Below, one piece after another: positions 40,983 to 48,765 of a stretch of 64,000 nt of DNA; within the stretch, counting starts at the first letter, position 1, and each line of letters starts with the position of its first letter. The notes beneath the pieces were generated by a model, which saw only the letters and a program-made list of their open reading frames with translations, was not told the origin of the DNA and did no database searches. The position numbers were made by a program, and so were the translations under genes. Where the stretch lies: contig NZ_LT699727.1 of the NCBI RefSeq assembly GCF_900155395.1, positions 62,001-126,000 on the forward strand, written 5' to 3'. The stretch comes from Merdibacter massiliensis (lineage in GTDB: Bacteria > Bacillota_I > Bacilli_A > Erysipelotrichales > Erysipelotrichaceae).

Positions 40983-42075
40983 ATTTTTTCTTTTCTTTGT
41001 TATTTGCAATGCTCATTAACAGTCCCATGCTAGACATCATAACGATCAGCGAACTGCCGCCATAAGAAAGAAACGGCAATGTGATCCCTGTCACCGGAAA
41101 CAAACCGACTACAACGCCCAGATTGATCATCACCTGAATGGCGAATAAAGCGGTAATCCCAATCGCCGTATAGCAAAAAAAAGGCTCTTCCTGGGATATG
41201 GCAATTTTGACTCCTTGATAGATGAGCGCTAAATATAAAGCAACCAGTGCAACACATCCTAAAAAGCCAAATTCTTCTGCAAATATAGCAAATATAAAAT
41301 CGGTTTGCGGTTCCGGCAGATAAAAATGCTTTTGCATCGACTGATCAAAACCCACACCTAAGATTCCTCCAGGGGCAATAGCAAACAAAGATTGGATGAT
41401 CTGGAATCCACTGCCAAGGGGATCTTTCCACGGATCCAAAAATGATATGATTCGCGCCATGCGATAAGGCGCAGATACGATCAACGCAATCAATGCGGCA
41501 ATTGCAACGATAGCCAAACGAATAAAATAAGAAATGGGCGCATCTGCAGCCAACAAAATAACGACAACTGCGCACGCCATCACGATACCGCTGCCAAAAT
41601 CCGGTTGTAACAAAATGAGTCCAAAACCGATGCCAATCAAAAGAAAGGGAAAGAATAAATCCTGCCAAAAATGTTTGATTCGATATTTTTTTGACAAAAA
41701 ATCAGAAACATACAATATGATCGCAATCTTAAAAAACTCGCTAGGCTGGATCAGAAAACTGCCAATGCCGAACCAGCTGCGGCTGCCGTTGCGCAAAACG
41801 CCAATTCCCGGAATCAAAACCAAGATCAAGGTAATGACACTCACCCAGAAGATCTTTCGTGTATTCTTTTGCAAAAACGAAAAAGAAATACGCGAGCAAA
41901 TATTCATTGCAATAAAACCGATAATTGCAAATAATCCCTGACGCCATGCATAGTAAAACGGATCTTCAAATTTATAAGCTGCCCAAACACGCGAACTGCT
42001 GGCAACCATCACGATTCCAATCACGACCAATGCAATGACCTCTATTGTCAATAAACGACATTTTCGTGTCCACAT
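40981..42075 (-). CDS. ftsW: FtsW, septal peptidoglycan polymerase (SEDS)
   Basis: 364 residues, about ten membrane helices. SEDS signatures include 'NGSRSWFGIGSFLIQPSEFFKIA' type motif near residue 105 and 'PVTGITLPFLSYGGSSLIVMM' near residue 330. It polymerises lipid II with its class B PBP partner, encoded about 14 kb away in the first division block. A RodA paralogue is possible, but murG/murB/divIB neighbours favour FtsW. Confidence 0.92.
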   Translation of the reverse strand: MWTRKCRLLTIEVIALVVIGIVMVASSSRVWAAYKFEDPFYYAWRQGLFAIIGFIAMNICSRISFSFLQKNTRKIFWVSVITLILVLIPGIGVLRNGSRSWFGIGSFLIQPSEFFKIAIILYVSDFLSKKYRIKHFWQDLFFPFLLIGIGFGLILLQPDFGSGIVMACAVVVILLAADAPISYFIRLAIVAIAALIALIVSAPYRMARIISFLDPWKDPLGSGFQIIQSLFAIAPGGILGVGFDQSMQKHFYLPEPQTDFIFAIFAEEFGFLGCVALVALYLALIYQGVKIAISQEEPFFCYTAIGITALFAIQVMINLGVVVGLFPVTGITLPFLSYGGSSLIVMMSSMGLLMSIANNKEKKK

Positions 42076-42123
42076 CTTATCACCTACATTTTATTTTATG
42101 CAGGCATGACTTTCCCTCATGTC

Positions 42124-42148
42124 AAAAAAAACCAGGTACTACCTGGTT
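42124..42148 (-). terminator. Terminator of the sortase gene
   Basis: Perfect stem AACCAGGT / ACCTGGTT followed by T8 on the minus strand. Confidence 0.9.
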
Positions 42149-42153
42149 CATCT

Positions 42154-42942
42154 CTATTCAACATAAGTAATCGTACCCTCCCACGGAACAAGTCTAGCAT
42201 GCAGAAGAATACGTTTATCCGAATCCAATCCATAATCCAGATCACATGTGCTCAGCATTATCAATGAATCTTGCGTACTGACATCCTCAACTTCCCTAGA
42301 TAAATCTGCCTGTGCATACATACGATTGAAATAGTCTGTTTTTTGGGCATCGCTCCCAAACCAGGTTTGATATAAATCCGATTTAGAGTCTGTCTTTGTC
42401 AATGCCAGTATATCACAACGATACGTCTCCTTCGGTGTCAGCAAATACAGATACGGATGTGCTTCAAAAAAAGAAGAATCCGCAAATGAGGCAATTTGTG
42501 TAAACATCACGGAGCTGTTCATTACGCTGTGTCCATAAATGATAGATTGAAAATTGGAAAAATCCGATGCTGCATTTGCATCCAAGAAGATGGCACCAAT
42601 CGTATTCGACGCTTTTAAAGAAGAATGATCCAAATAGAAATCATTATCGCTGCCTTGAACGATCGGATAATTGATTTCCGTGTCCGGCACATAGATCCAA
42701 CCAATGATATCCGGATTCGAACTCTGCAAGGCATCCCAATCCGGCTGCAAGGTTACGATCTTTTTCTCATCTTTGTCATCTTCGACCAATACCATTTGTT
42801 CCATCTGCTTTTGTGTCTCATTATCTTCGTGTTCCTGCAGAAGCAGCGGAATCAAATGCCACAAAGAAAAAAGCATGACGCCTAAAAAAAATACGATAGC
42901 AATATTATATATCCAATTTTTTGTTTTTCTCTTTTTATTCAT
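42154..42942 (-). CDS. Class B sortase
   Basis: 262 residues, N-terminal membrane anchor (about 12-32). The catalytic histidine is in 'FQSIIYGHSVMN' near residue 138, the cysteine in 'LIMLSTCDLDYG' near 230 and the arginine in 'RILLHARLV' near 245. Sortases cleave a C-terminal sorting motif and attach proteins to the wall or into pili. No LPXTG-like substrate gene is in this window, so this may act on proteins encoded elsewhere. It is monocistronic. Confidence 0.9.
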   Translation of the reverse strand: MNKKRKTKNWIYNIAIVFFLGVMLFSLWHLIPLLLQEHEDNETQKQMEQMVLVEDDKDEKKIVTLQPDWDALQSSNPDIIGWIYVPDTEINYPIVQGSDNDFYLDHSSLKASNTIGAIFLDANAASDFSNFQSIIYGHSVMNSSVMFTQIASFADSSFFEAHPYLYLLTPKETYRCDILALTKTDSKSDLYQTWFGSDAQKTDYFNRMYAQADLSREVEDVSTQDSLIMLSTCDLDYGLDSDKRILLHARLVPWEGTITYVE

Positions 42943-42969
42943 ATACGATCCCTCGTATCATTTATATCA

Positions 42970-43012
42970 CAAAAAAAGTCATAACTCCACTAAAAAGTAC
43001 AGTCATGACTTT
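42970..43012 (-). terminator. Terminator of nagB
   Basis: Stem AAAGTCATGACT / AGTTATGACTTT followed by a T-run on the minus strand. Confidence 0.88.
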
Positions 43013-43024
43013 CTAAAAATCCTT

Positions 43025-43747
43025 TTATTTTGTTAATTTGCTAGCTGCTGCTTCATCTACAATGACCACGACATCTTTATGGTTCTGCAAAACGGAAGCA
43101 GGGCATTGTGTCGTCACATCGCCTTCGACCATCGCTTTGATTGCATCTGCTTTATTTTCACCTGTAGCAACCAGCAAGATCTTTTTTGCTTTCATGATCG
43201 TTGCGATTCCCATCGTAATAGCATGTGTTGGCACTTTGTTAATGTCGCCTTCAAAGAAACGCGCATTATCTTTTCTCGTTTTTTCTGTCAATGTCACGAT
43301 ATGTGTTTCTTCGTCAAATGGCGTACCTGGTTCATTAAATCCGATATGTCCATTTGCTCCGATACCTAGTACCTGAATGTCCACACTGACATCTTCCATT
43401 GCCTTTTCATACGCTTCACAATCTGCTTTCGTATTTCCGTATGGCACATGCACATTTTCTTCTTTTACATCAATCCCGGAAAACAAATTCTCATGCATGA
43501 ATGTCCAATAAGACTGCGCATGATCTCGCGGGATACCTACATACTCATCCAAATTAAATGTACGAACATCTGCATAACTTGTACCATTTTCTTTATGATC
43601 TTTGATCATATTTTGGTACAGACCAATCGGGCTGGATCCGGTTGCAAGTCCAAGCACAGGTGCTTTTTTGCTTGTAACGACCTCCTTCATGACCTCAAAC
43701 GCTTTTTGGCTGACTGCGTCATAGTCTTTCACAATAATTACTTCCAT
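43025..43747 (-). CDS. nagB: Glucosamine-6-phosphate deaminase
   Basis: It converts GlcN6P to fructose-6-phosphate and ammonia, 240 residues. 'LGLATGSSPIGLYQ' near residue 33, the catalytic aspartate in 'TFNLDEYVG' near 67, and 'LGIGANGHIGFNEPGTPF' near 130 (ring-opening His) are diagnostic. The short form lacks the C-terminal allosteric extension seen in enterobacterial NagB. No nagA is adjacent. Ribosome site AGGAGG. Confidence 0.96.
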   Translation of the reverse strand: MEVIIVKDYDAVSQKAFEVMKEVVTSKKAPVLGLATGSSPIGLYQNMIKDHKENGTSYADVRTFNLDEYVGIPRDHAQSYWTFMHENLFSGIDVKEENVHVPYGNTKADCEAYEKAMEDVSVDIQVLGIGANGHIGFNEPGTPFDEETHIVTLTEKTRKDNARFFEGDINKVPTHAITMGIATIMKAKKILLVATGENKADAIKAMVEGDVTTQCPASVLQNHKDVVVIVDEAAASKLTK

Positions 43748-43832
43748 GTGATAATCCTCCTATTTCCCGCATTTATTATAACACATGCAAATAAGGAAAA
43801 CCGCCTTTTTTTGTTGATTTACTACATCTGAA

Positions 43833-44696
43833 TCAAAAGAATTCTACTGTATATGCGCAAGTAAAAGTTTTTCCTTCAGAAAGAAGCATAGTGCCCTCTC
43901 GATGATAAAAATCTTCTTTTACTTCAGAAAAATCACCGTGTCCAAACCAAGGCTCTAAGCAAACAAACGGTGCTCTTGCCTTAGGTGTCCAAACAGCGAA
44001 TAATGGATATCCGCTAAATGAAATCTTCACGCCATGTCCTTTTGGACCTGACAACGTCGCATAGGCACTTTTTACGCCTTTATAAATCAATGTCGGATCT
44101 TTTTCAAACAAAGCATAATCTAGATGGATCTGCTGCAAGCTGACCTCTTTTTCACGATATGGCTGTTTCCCTTCTTTGTCTGGAATAACTTGTATCAATG
44201 TTTCAGGATTTGCAAATCGGATCGTATAGTCTTCAAATTTTTCATCTTCACATAACGGACATAGAAAGCCCGGATGCAAACCAAAAGTAAACGGCATCTC
44301 TTTATTGCCGGTATTCGTAATCCGATAACGGATCGTTAACGTTGCATCTTGTAATGCATAATGAATCTCATAATGAAAATCAAAAGGATACTGCTTTTTC
44401 GTTTCCTCGTCGCTATCCATTCCCATGACAACTTCGCCTGCATCAGATGGCAGTTCTTTCAAATCCATGTAACGAATCAAACCATGATTTTTCATCTTAT
44501 ATGTCTTACCTTCGATTGTATACTCTTTGTTAAAAGTACTGCCGACCATCGGAAACAATGTTGGATTTTTCCCGCTCCAATATGGTGTATCGCCTTGATA
44601 CATATATTGAATACCTGTCACTTTATCCGTAAAAGAGGCAATTTCACCTCCTTTTGTCGTAAAAGTCGCTACATAACGTTCATTCTCTAGTTTCAT
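43833..44696 (-). CDS. Aldose 1-epimerase family protein (mutarotase-like)
   Basis: 287 residues, all-beta. The probable catalytic histidine is in 'FGLHPGFLCPL' near residue 150, with earlier 'MYQGDTPYWSGKNPTLFPMVG' and later 'PWFGHGDF' near 255, as in the LacX-like branch. It interconverts anomers of a sugar or sugar phosphate. No terminator separates it clearly from the region where the insertion element lies. Confidence 0.85.
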   Translation of the reverse strand: MKLENERYVATFTTKGGEIASFTDKVTGIQYMYQGDTPYWSGKNPTLFPMVGSTFNKEYTIEGKTYKMKNHGLIRYMDLKELPSDAGEVVMGMDSDEETKKQYPFDFHYEIHYALQDATLTIRYRITNTGNKEMPFTFGLHPGFLCPLCEDEKFEDYTIRFANPETLIQVIPDKEGKQPYREKEVSLQQIHLDYALFEKDPTLIYKGVKSAYATLSGPKGHGVKISFSGYPLFAVWTPKARAPFVCLEPWFGHGDFSEVKEDFYHREGTMLLSEGKTFTCAYTVEFF

Positions 44697-44773
44697 ATCT
44701 CGCTGCTCCTTTATTTCTTGCTTTCATTATACATCATTCTTGATTCATAAAAAGAACAAAACAAAAAAAAGAA

Positions 44774-44785
44774 AACCACAGAATT
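44774..44785 (-). terminator. Distal half of the MFS gene terminator, displaced by the insertion element
   Basis: AACCACAGA (44774-44782) followed on its low-coordinate side by an A-rich tract (T-run on the minus strand). The matching arm TCTGTGGTT is at 46121-46129. Before insertion the two would form a perfect nine-base hairpin with loop ATT; ATT (44783-44785) is now one copy of the target duplication. Confidence 0.85.
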
Positions 44786-44788
44786 TGT

Positions 44789-44853
44789 AAAGCCCCAGTT
44801 ATAATAGACATGTATAATAAAACCACACATGACTCTAATAGAAAGGGGCTTTT
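44789..44853 (+). promoter_or_regulatory. Left-end hairpin that can hide the orfA ribosome site
   Basis: AAAGCCCC (44789-44796, in the left inverted repeat) is exactly complementary to GGGGCTTT (44846-44853), which contains the orfA ribosome-binding GGGG. Transcripts entering from outside include both arms and could be blocked in translation. Transcripts started at the internal TATAAT boxes (44800-44805, 44813-44818) would lack the left arm. Confidence 0.55.
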
Positions 44854-44856
44854 ATC

Positions 44857-45204
44857 ATGGCTAAAAAGAGTACAAAATTTAATAAATATACTCCAGAGTT
44901 AAAAACTAAAGCAGTAGAAGATTATCTAAGTGATGAATATGGTGGATTACGCAGCATATGCAAAATATATGGTATCAAAGATAATAGAACCTTAAGAAAT
45001 TGGATAAGACTATATAAACAAAATCCAGAATTACTTAAAGATGATGGCAGACGCTTAGGTAAAAAAGATGGAGTAAATAAAGGTAGATCTAAGAAAATAG
45101 ATCTTGATTATATGACCAAAGATGAACAGCTAGAATATCTTAAGATGGAGAACGAAATATTAAAAAAAGCGAAGGCTCTCCGCAAAATATACGGAGAGCA
45201 CTAA
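44857..45204 (+). CDS. IS3-family OrfA (helix-turn-helix protein)
   Basis: 115 residues. The N-terminal helix-turn-helix is visible in 'YTPELKTKAVEDYLSDEYGG' and 'ICKIYGIKDNRTLRNWIRLY'; the C-terminus is a coiled coil ending 'KDEQLEYLKMENEILKKAKA', the typical leucine-zipper-like OrfA tail. It binds the element ends and, when fused by frameshift to OrfB, forms the transposase. The start ATG at 44857 follows AAAGGGG. Confidence 0.93.
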   Translation: MAKKSTKFNKYTPELKTKAVEDYLSDEYGGLRSICKIYGIKDNRTLRNWIRLYKQNPELLKDDGRRLGKKDGVNKGRSKKIDLDYMTKDEQLEYLKMENEILKKAKALRKIYGEH

Positions 45205-46076
45205 GATATTCGATAGTTTATGATTTAAAAGATAAATATCCAGTTAGAAGATTATGTAATTATCTTAAAGTATCAAGTAGTGGATATTATCGTTGGTTAA
45301 ATATAGGCAGGCCTATAAGGTATTCATTTGATGATTTCTTAGCCGATCAGATAGAAATGATATTTTATGAATCTTATAAAGGATATCGTTATATAACAAT
45401 GAAAATAGCTTTAGATACTGGTGTCATTTATAATGAAAAGACTGTTTATCGTTATATGAAGATATTAGGTTTATCCTCACCTATCAGGAAGAAAAAGTTT
45501 AAATGCTGTACGATTCAAGAAAAAGACAAAAAAGCAAGAACAGTTTGTGATAATGTCCTCGCTAGAAACTTTAAAGCTTCACGTCCTTTAGAAAAGTTAG
45601 TTACTGACGTAAGCTATATCTATTGTCAAAAAGGTCGTATGTATATTTCCGTTATTAAAGATCTTTATGACAATTCTATTTTAGCATATAAAATATCTAA
45701 ATTTAACGATATGAATATCGTTATGAACAATATAAAAGAGATCATCAATGATAAGATATGGAATCCAACAATTGAATGCATCATCCATAGCGATCAAGGT
45801 TTCCAGTATACAAATATCATATATATCAAATATCTTGATAGTTATGGAGTTACAATATCACATTCAAGAAAAGCGAATTGTTATGATAATGCCTGTTGTG
45901 AAAATTTCTTTTCTCATCTTAAATCTGAATGCTTAGAACTTAATAACAATATCCCAAATACCTTTGATGATCTTATTAAGAAAGTTGATGATTATATCTA
46001 CTTCTATAATCATCAAAGACCACAAAAGAAATTAAAAGGTATGCCTCCTATGAAATACAGAGAATCCTACCTATAG
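45144..46076 (+). CDS. IS3-family OrfB (DDE transposase), made by -1 frameshift
   Basis: The open frame runs from 45144 (after an in-frame stop) to 46076 and lacks a good start near its beginning; the first ATG is only at 45357, inside the conserved region. Expression by frameshift from orfA is therefore expected. The HTH_21-like segment 'YPVRRLCNYLKVSSSGYYRWL' precedes the rve catalytic core, with D in 'KLVTDVSYI', D in 'IHSDQGFQYT' and E in 'CENFFSHLKSE'. The C-terminus 'NHQRPQKKLKGMPPMKYRE' is typical. Confidence 0.93.
   Translation, partial: DGERNIKKSEGSPQNIRRALRYSIVYDLKDKYPVRRLCNYLKVSSSGYYRWLNIGRPIRYSFDDFLADQIEMIFYESYKGYRYITMKIALDTGVIYNEKTVYRYMKILGLSSPIRKKKFKCCTIQEKDKKARTVCDNVLARNFKASRPLEKLVTDVSYIYCQKGRMYISVIKDLYDNSILAYKISKFNDMNIVMNNIKEIINDKIWNPTIECIIHSDQGFQYTNIIYIKYLDSYGVTISHSRKANCYDNACCENFFSHLKSECLELNNNIPNTFDDLIKKVDDYIYFYNHQRPQKKLKGMPPMKYRESYL
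45162..45199 (+). other. Programmed -1 frameshift signal: A7G slippery site and stimulatory hairpin
   Basis: Seven A then G (45162-45169) fits the A-AAA-AAG heptamer. Five bases further, GCTCTCCG (45175-45182) and CGGAGAGC (45192-45199) form a perfect eight-base stem with a nine-base loop, well placed to stall ribosomes. OrfA and OrfB frames are related by -1 exactly here. Confidence 0.88.
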
Positions 46077-46120
46077 TGTGGTTATTTATAAGTGTCCCAT
46101 TTTATTGGAGCTTTACAATT

Positions 46121-46129
46121 TCTGTGGTT
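46121..46129 (-). terminator. Proximal half of the MFS gene terminator, split by the insertion element
   Basis: TCTGTGGTT here is the perfect complement of AACCACAGA at 44774-44782, 1.3 kb away on the other side of the element. It begins six bases after the MFS stop codon. Confidence 0.8.
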
Positions 46130-46134
46130 CGTTA

Positions 46135-47406
46135 TTACTTTGGATCTTTCACAAATATCAACAAGATGCCGCCGATCAGCATCATTGGAATCAATCCTAA
46201 AATACCGATATTGGTCTCGCCTGTGATCATGATGATCAAAGAGATTGCCATCGGACCAAGGATCGATGAAAATTTAGAAAATACTGAAAAGAAACCAAAG
46301 TATTCATTGCTGTCTTCTTTATCAGGAATCAAACGCGTAAAATAAGAACGTGAAGTGGCTTGAATTCCGCCTTGAAACATACCAATCAAGATACCCACGA
46401 TCCAGATGAAATTTACATTGACCGGGATCAAAGAACCGTAAATGATGATAGCTATGTAGCCTAAAATACTGACAAACAGCATTGGACGGGAACCGAAACG
46501 CTTGACCAGCTTTCCAAAATATATAGCACAAGGAAAACAGAATAAATTGATCACGATGACTAATACTAAACTCATCACATCACTGACACCCATATCAGTA
46601 GCTAAAGATACTGCCATCTTAATAACGGTATTCACACAATCTATGAAGAAAAAATAAGACAGACAGAATATAAAAATATTACGATTTCTGCGTACATTGC
46701 GGAAAGTTGACCATAACCGCACAAAAGATTCTCTCACGACATGTTCGACTGGTTCATGATATTGACGCTGACGAACATTTTTTAACATAGGACGCGAATA
46801 GATCAGCCACCACAAGACAGCCATCGCCATCGTCAAGCCGCATCCCCATCGATAGGTCAAAGTAAAAGGCCCAATCTGAACATCACCTAACAGTGTCACA
46901 ACGGCAAATGGAATCACAAAGATCAAAAAAGGCAATGTAGATCCGATATATCCCCACGCATACCCGGCAGCAGAGACTTTATCCACACGTTCATCATTCT
47001 CGCAGACATCTACGATAAACGCATCATAAAAAATAATTGATCCATTATAACCGACCATGGCAATTACGAAGATGATCAGCGCCATCCGATAGTCGATAAA
47101 TGGAAGTGCCAATGCAAAACCGCCGACAATACCAATATAAAGGAAAAAACGAAACATCTTCATCTTCATTCCTTTATAATCAGCGACAGTTCCTAAAATA
47201 GGCGACATCAAAGCTAATAACAAACCATATACGGTATTTGCCCAACCCACATAAACACTGGAATCGCCCGGTGTGATATAGGCGATCAATAATGGAAATA
47301 TCACGGTACAAGTAGTTAAAACTTGTGCAGAATTACCTACATCATACAAGATCCAGCTGGCTTCTTCTTTTGTATAGCCGATTTTTTCAAGAAATCTTGT
47401 GAACAT
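46135..47406 (-). CDS. MFS permease, Atg22/UMF1-like
   Basis: About 423 residues and twelve hydrophobic segments. 'SWILYDVGNSAQVLTTCTVIFP' near residue 14 is the typical opening of the Atg22-like (UMF1) MFS group. The start is the ATG at 47406, with GAGGG seven bases upstream; the frame continues to 47466 without a better site. The substrate is unknown; related proteins have been linked to amino acid or sugar efflux. Its terminator has been split by the insertion element, so transcripts may now run antisense into it. Confidence 0.85.
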   Translation of the reverse strand: MFTRFLEKIGYTKEEASWILYDVGNSAQVLTTCTVIFPLLIAYITPGDSSVYVGWANTVYGLLLALMSPILGTVADYKGMKMKMFRFFLYIGIVGGFALALPFIDYRMALIIFVIAMVGYNGSIIFYDAFIVDVCENDERVDKVSAAGYAWGYIGSTLPFLIFVIPFAVVTLLGDVQIGPFTLTYRWGCGLTMAMAVLWWLIYSRPMLKNVRQRQYHEPVEHVVRESFVRLWSTFRNVRRNRNIFIFCLSYFFFIDCVNTVIKMAVSLATDMGVSDVMSLVLVIVINLFCFPCAIYFGKLVKRFGSRPMLFVSILGYIAIIIYGSLIPVNVNFIWIVGILIGMFQGGIQATSRSYFTRLIPDKEDSNEYFGFFSVFSKFSSILGPMAISLIIMITGETNIGILGLIPMMLIGGILLIFVKDPK

Positions 47407-47500
47407 ACATATCCCTCGCTTTTTAACGAGATTAATTATAAAACATTTTGTTAAAAGAAACATCATAGAAATGTCAAATTATCATGATTTTCTCATCTTT

Positions 47501-48400
47501 TTACTCTTTTTCAACAGTGAAACTACTAGAAAACAAGCTTTGCAAATGTGCGATAAAGCGTTTGGTAATCGGCGTGAACACTTGATGGCGGCGCCACAAT
47601 AAATACATCTCATTCTTCAGTTGCGGAAAAAGCGGACGAAAAACAAGACCGCTGTCTGCGCTCGTATCGATCAAGTGTTCAAATGTTAAAAGATAACCTA
47701 AACCTTCTTTTACAAAAACAGATCCGTTATAAGACAATCGAAAAGATCCTTCCAGTATTAACTGTTCTCGTCGATCTCCGCACCACCTAGGAATATCCGC
47801 ATCCCAGCTCTGCTTGGAACAGAAAAGCGGTAATCCTAACAGATCCTCATAAGCGATTTCTTTCTTTTGCGCCAAATCACAATGAGCACTCATTACGACT
47901 CCCCATCGATCATATCCCGGCATTTTCAATACATGATATTTTGCATAATCAGGTCTTTCCACAATCAGGGCGAGATCCAGCAGCCCGCGATCCAATCGTT
48001 CCAATACTTGTTGTGTATCTCCGCTCGTCATGTGATAGTGAAAATCGGGATATTGTTGTTTGAAACTGCGGATAACTTTTGCAAGATGGCGAATCTGATA
48101 AGATTCTGCACACCCTAGATATACATTTCCGCCGATGATATCATCCATCGACAAAAACTCTTGCGTGATCTTATCGCTCATCGCAACCAGATCTTCGGCT
48201 CGTTTTCTTAACAACATGCCCTCTTCTGTCAATTCGATAGAAAAACTATGCCGTATAAATAAGCGTTTTCCCAGCTCTTCCTCTAAGTTTTTTAATTGTT
48301 TGGATAAAGTGGATTGTGATACATGCAGCCTCTGTGCTGCTTTTGTCATATTTTCTTCTCTGGCTGTTTCTAAAAAATAACGCAATGTACGAATTTCCAT
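47501..48400 (-). CDS. LysR-family transcriptional regulator
   Basis: 299 residues from the ATG at 48400 (AGGTGGGAG upstream). N-terminal winged helix 'MEIRTLRYFLETAREENMTKAAQRLHVSQSTLSKQL'-type region (1-60) and a periplasmic-binding-like effector domain from about 90. It is divergent from a small-protein/hydrolase operon, the usual LysR arrangement, and a 14-base dyad lies between them. It closely resembles the second LysR at 55029. Confidence 0.93.
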   Translation of the reverse strand: MEIRTLRYFLETAREENMTKAAQRLHVSQSTLSKQLKNLEEELGKRLFIRHSFSIELTEEGMLLRKRAEDLVAMSDKITQEFLSMDDIIGGNVYLGCAESYQIRHLAKVIRSFKQQYPDFHYHMTSGDTQQVLERLDRGLLDLALIVERPDYAKYHVLKMPGYDRWGVVMSAHCDLAQKKEIAYEDLLGLPLFCSKQSWDADIPRWCGDRREQLILEGSFRLSYNGSVFVKEGLGYLLTFEHLIDTSADSGLVFRPLFPQLKNEMYLLWRRHQVFTPITKRFIAHLQSLFSSSFTVEKE

Positions 48401-48442
48401 TCTCCCACCTCTATAGTATCCTATCATATTATGACATTTATT

Positions 48443-48456
48443 CATATCACGATATG
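48443..48456. promoter_or_regulatory. Dyad CATATCACGATATG in the divergent LysR/hydrolase intergenic region
   Basis: CATATC-AC-GATATG is a perfect inverted repeat located between the LysR start and the small-protein gene. A TATAAT box follows at about 48492. It is a plausible LysR-binding site. Confidence 0.55.
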
Positions 48457-48519
48457 AGAAAATACTATTTTTAATTTCATTGTATTACGATTATAATAAA
48501 GGAGAAAAGGAGAAGGTAC

Positions 48520-48765
48520 ATGACACATTTTACGCAAAAAGAACTAGTGAAAGATCTAATACAGTTAAATTGTGATATGGACTTGATCCAAGCAATCTGT
48601 GATGCGTTGCAAGCAAGGCACTATGATGAGGTACAGCATCTATTGATTCATCATAAGTGCCGTCTTTTAGAGCATTTGCATCAATCACAGGCAAATGTGG
48701 ATCTAATTGATTTTCTCCTTTACAAATTAAAAAAAGAAAGAAAGGCGGTAGAATATGAAACTTGA
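48520..48765 (+). CDS. Small helical protein, resembles a MerR-type coiled-coil tail
   Basis: 81 residues, no hydrophobic segment, predicted all-helical. The C-terminal part 'KCRLLEHLHQSQANVDLIDFLLYKL' aligns by eye with the C-terminus of the 112-residue protein at 54605 ('RCEIIKRVHKENQRLDIVDHLIDQL'). It lacks an obvious DNA-binding region. Good ribosome site (AGGAG), overlapping the following hydrolase start by 11 bases, so the two form an operon. Role unknown; an antagonist, co-regulator or assembly partner are possibilities. Confidence 0.75.
   Translation: MTHFTQKELVKDLIQLNCDMDLIQAICDALQARHYDEVQHLLIHHKCRLLEHLHQSQANVDLIDFLLYKLKKERKAVEYET

Larger units (their letters stand above)
44786..46117 (+). 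mobile_element. IS3-family insertion sequence, 1332 bp, apparently complete
   Basis: The ends are imperfect inverted repeats: TGTAAAGCCCCAGTTATAAT on the left, and on the right the complement reads TGTAAAGCTCCAATAAAATG; both are flanked by the 3-bp direct repeat ATT (44783-44785 and 46118-46120). Two overlapping frames, orfA and orfB, are joined by a -1 frameshift signal. The DDE residues are intact and no stop interrupts the frames, so it may be active. AT content is visibly higher than in the neighbouring genes. The end type and the orfA C-terminus resemble the IS150 group, but I would not fix the subgroup. Confidence 0.95.

Noticed and set aside
41345-41941. Frames of 107 and 135 residues overlapping ftsW
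   Set aside because: Shadows of a conserved membrane protein gene.
45357-46076. Independent OrfB starting at 45357
   Set aside because: This would omit the N-terminal region conserved in IS3 OrfB; the frameshift signal accounts for the longer product.
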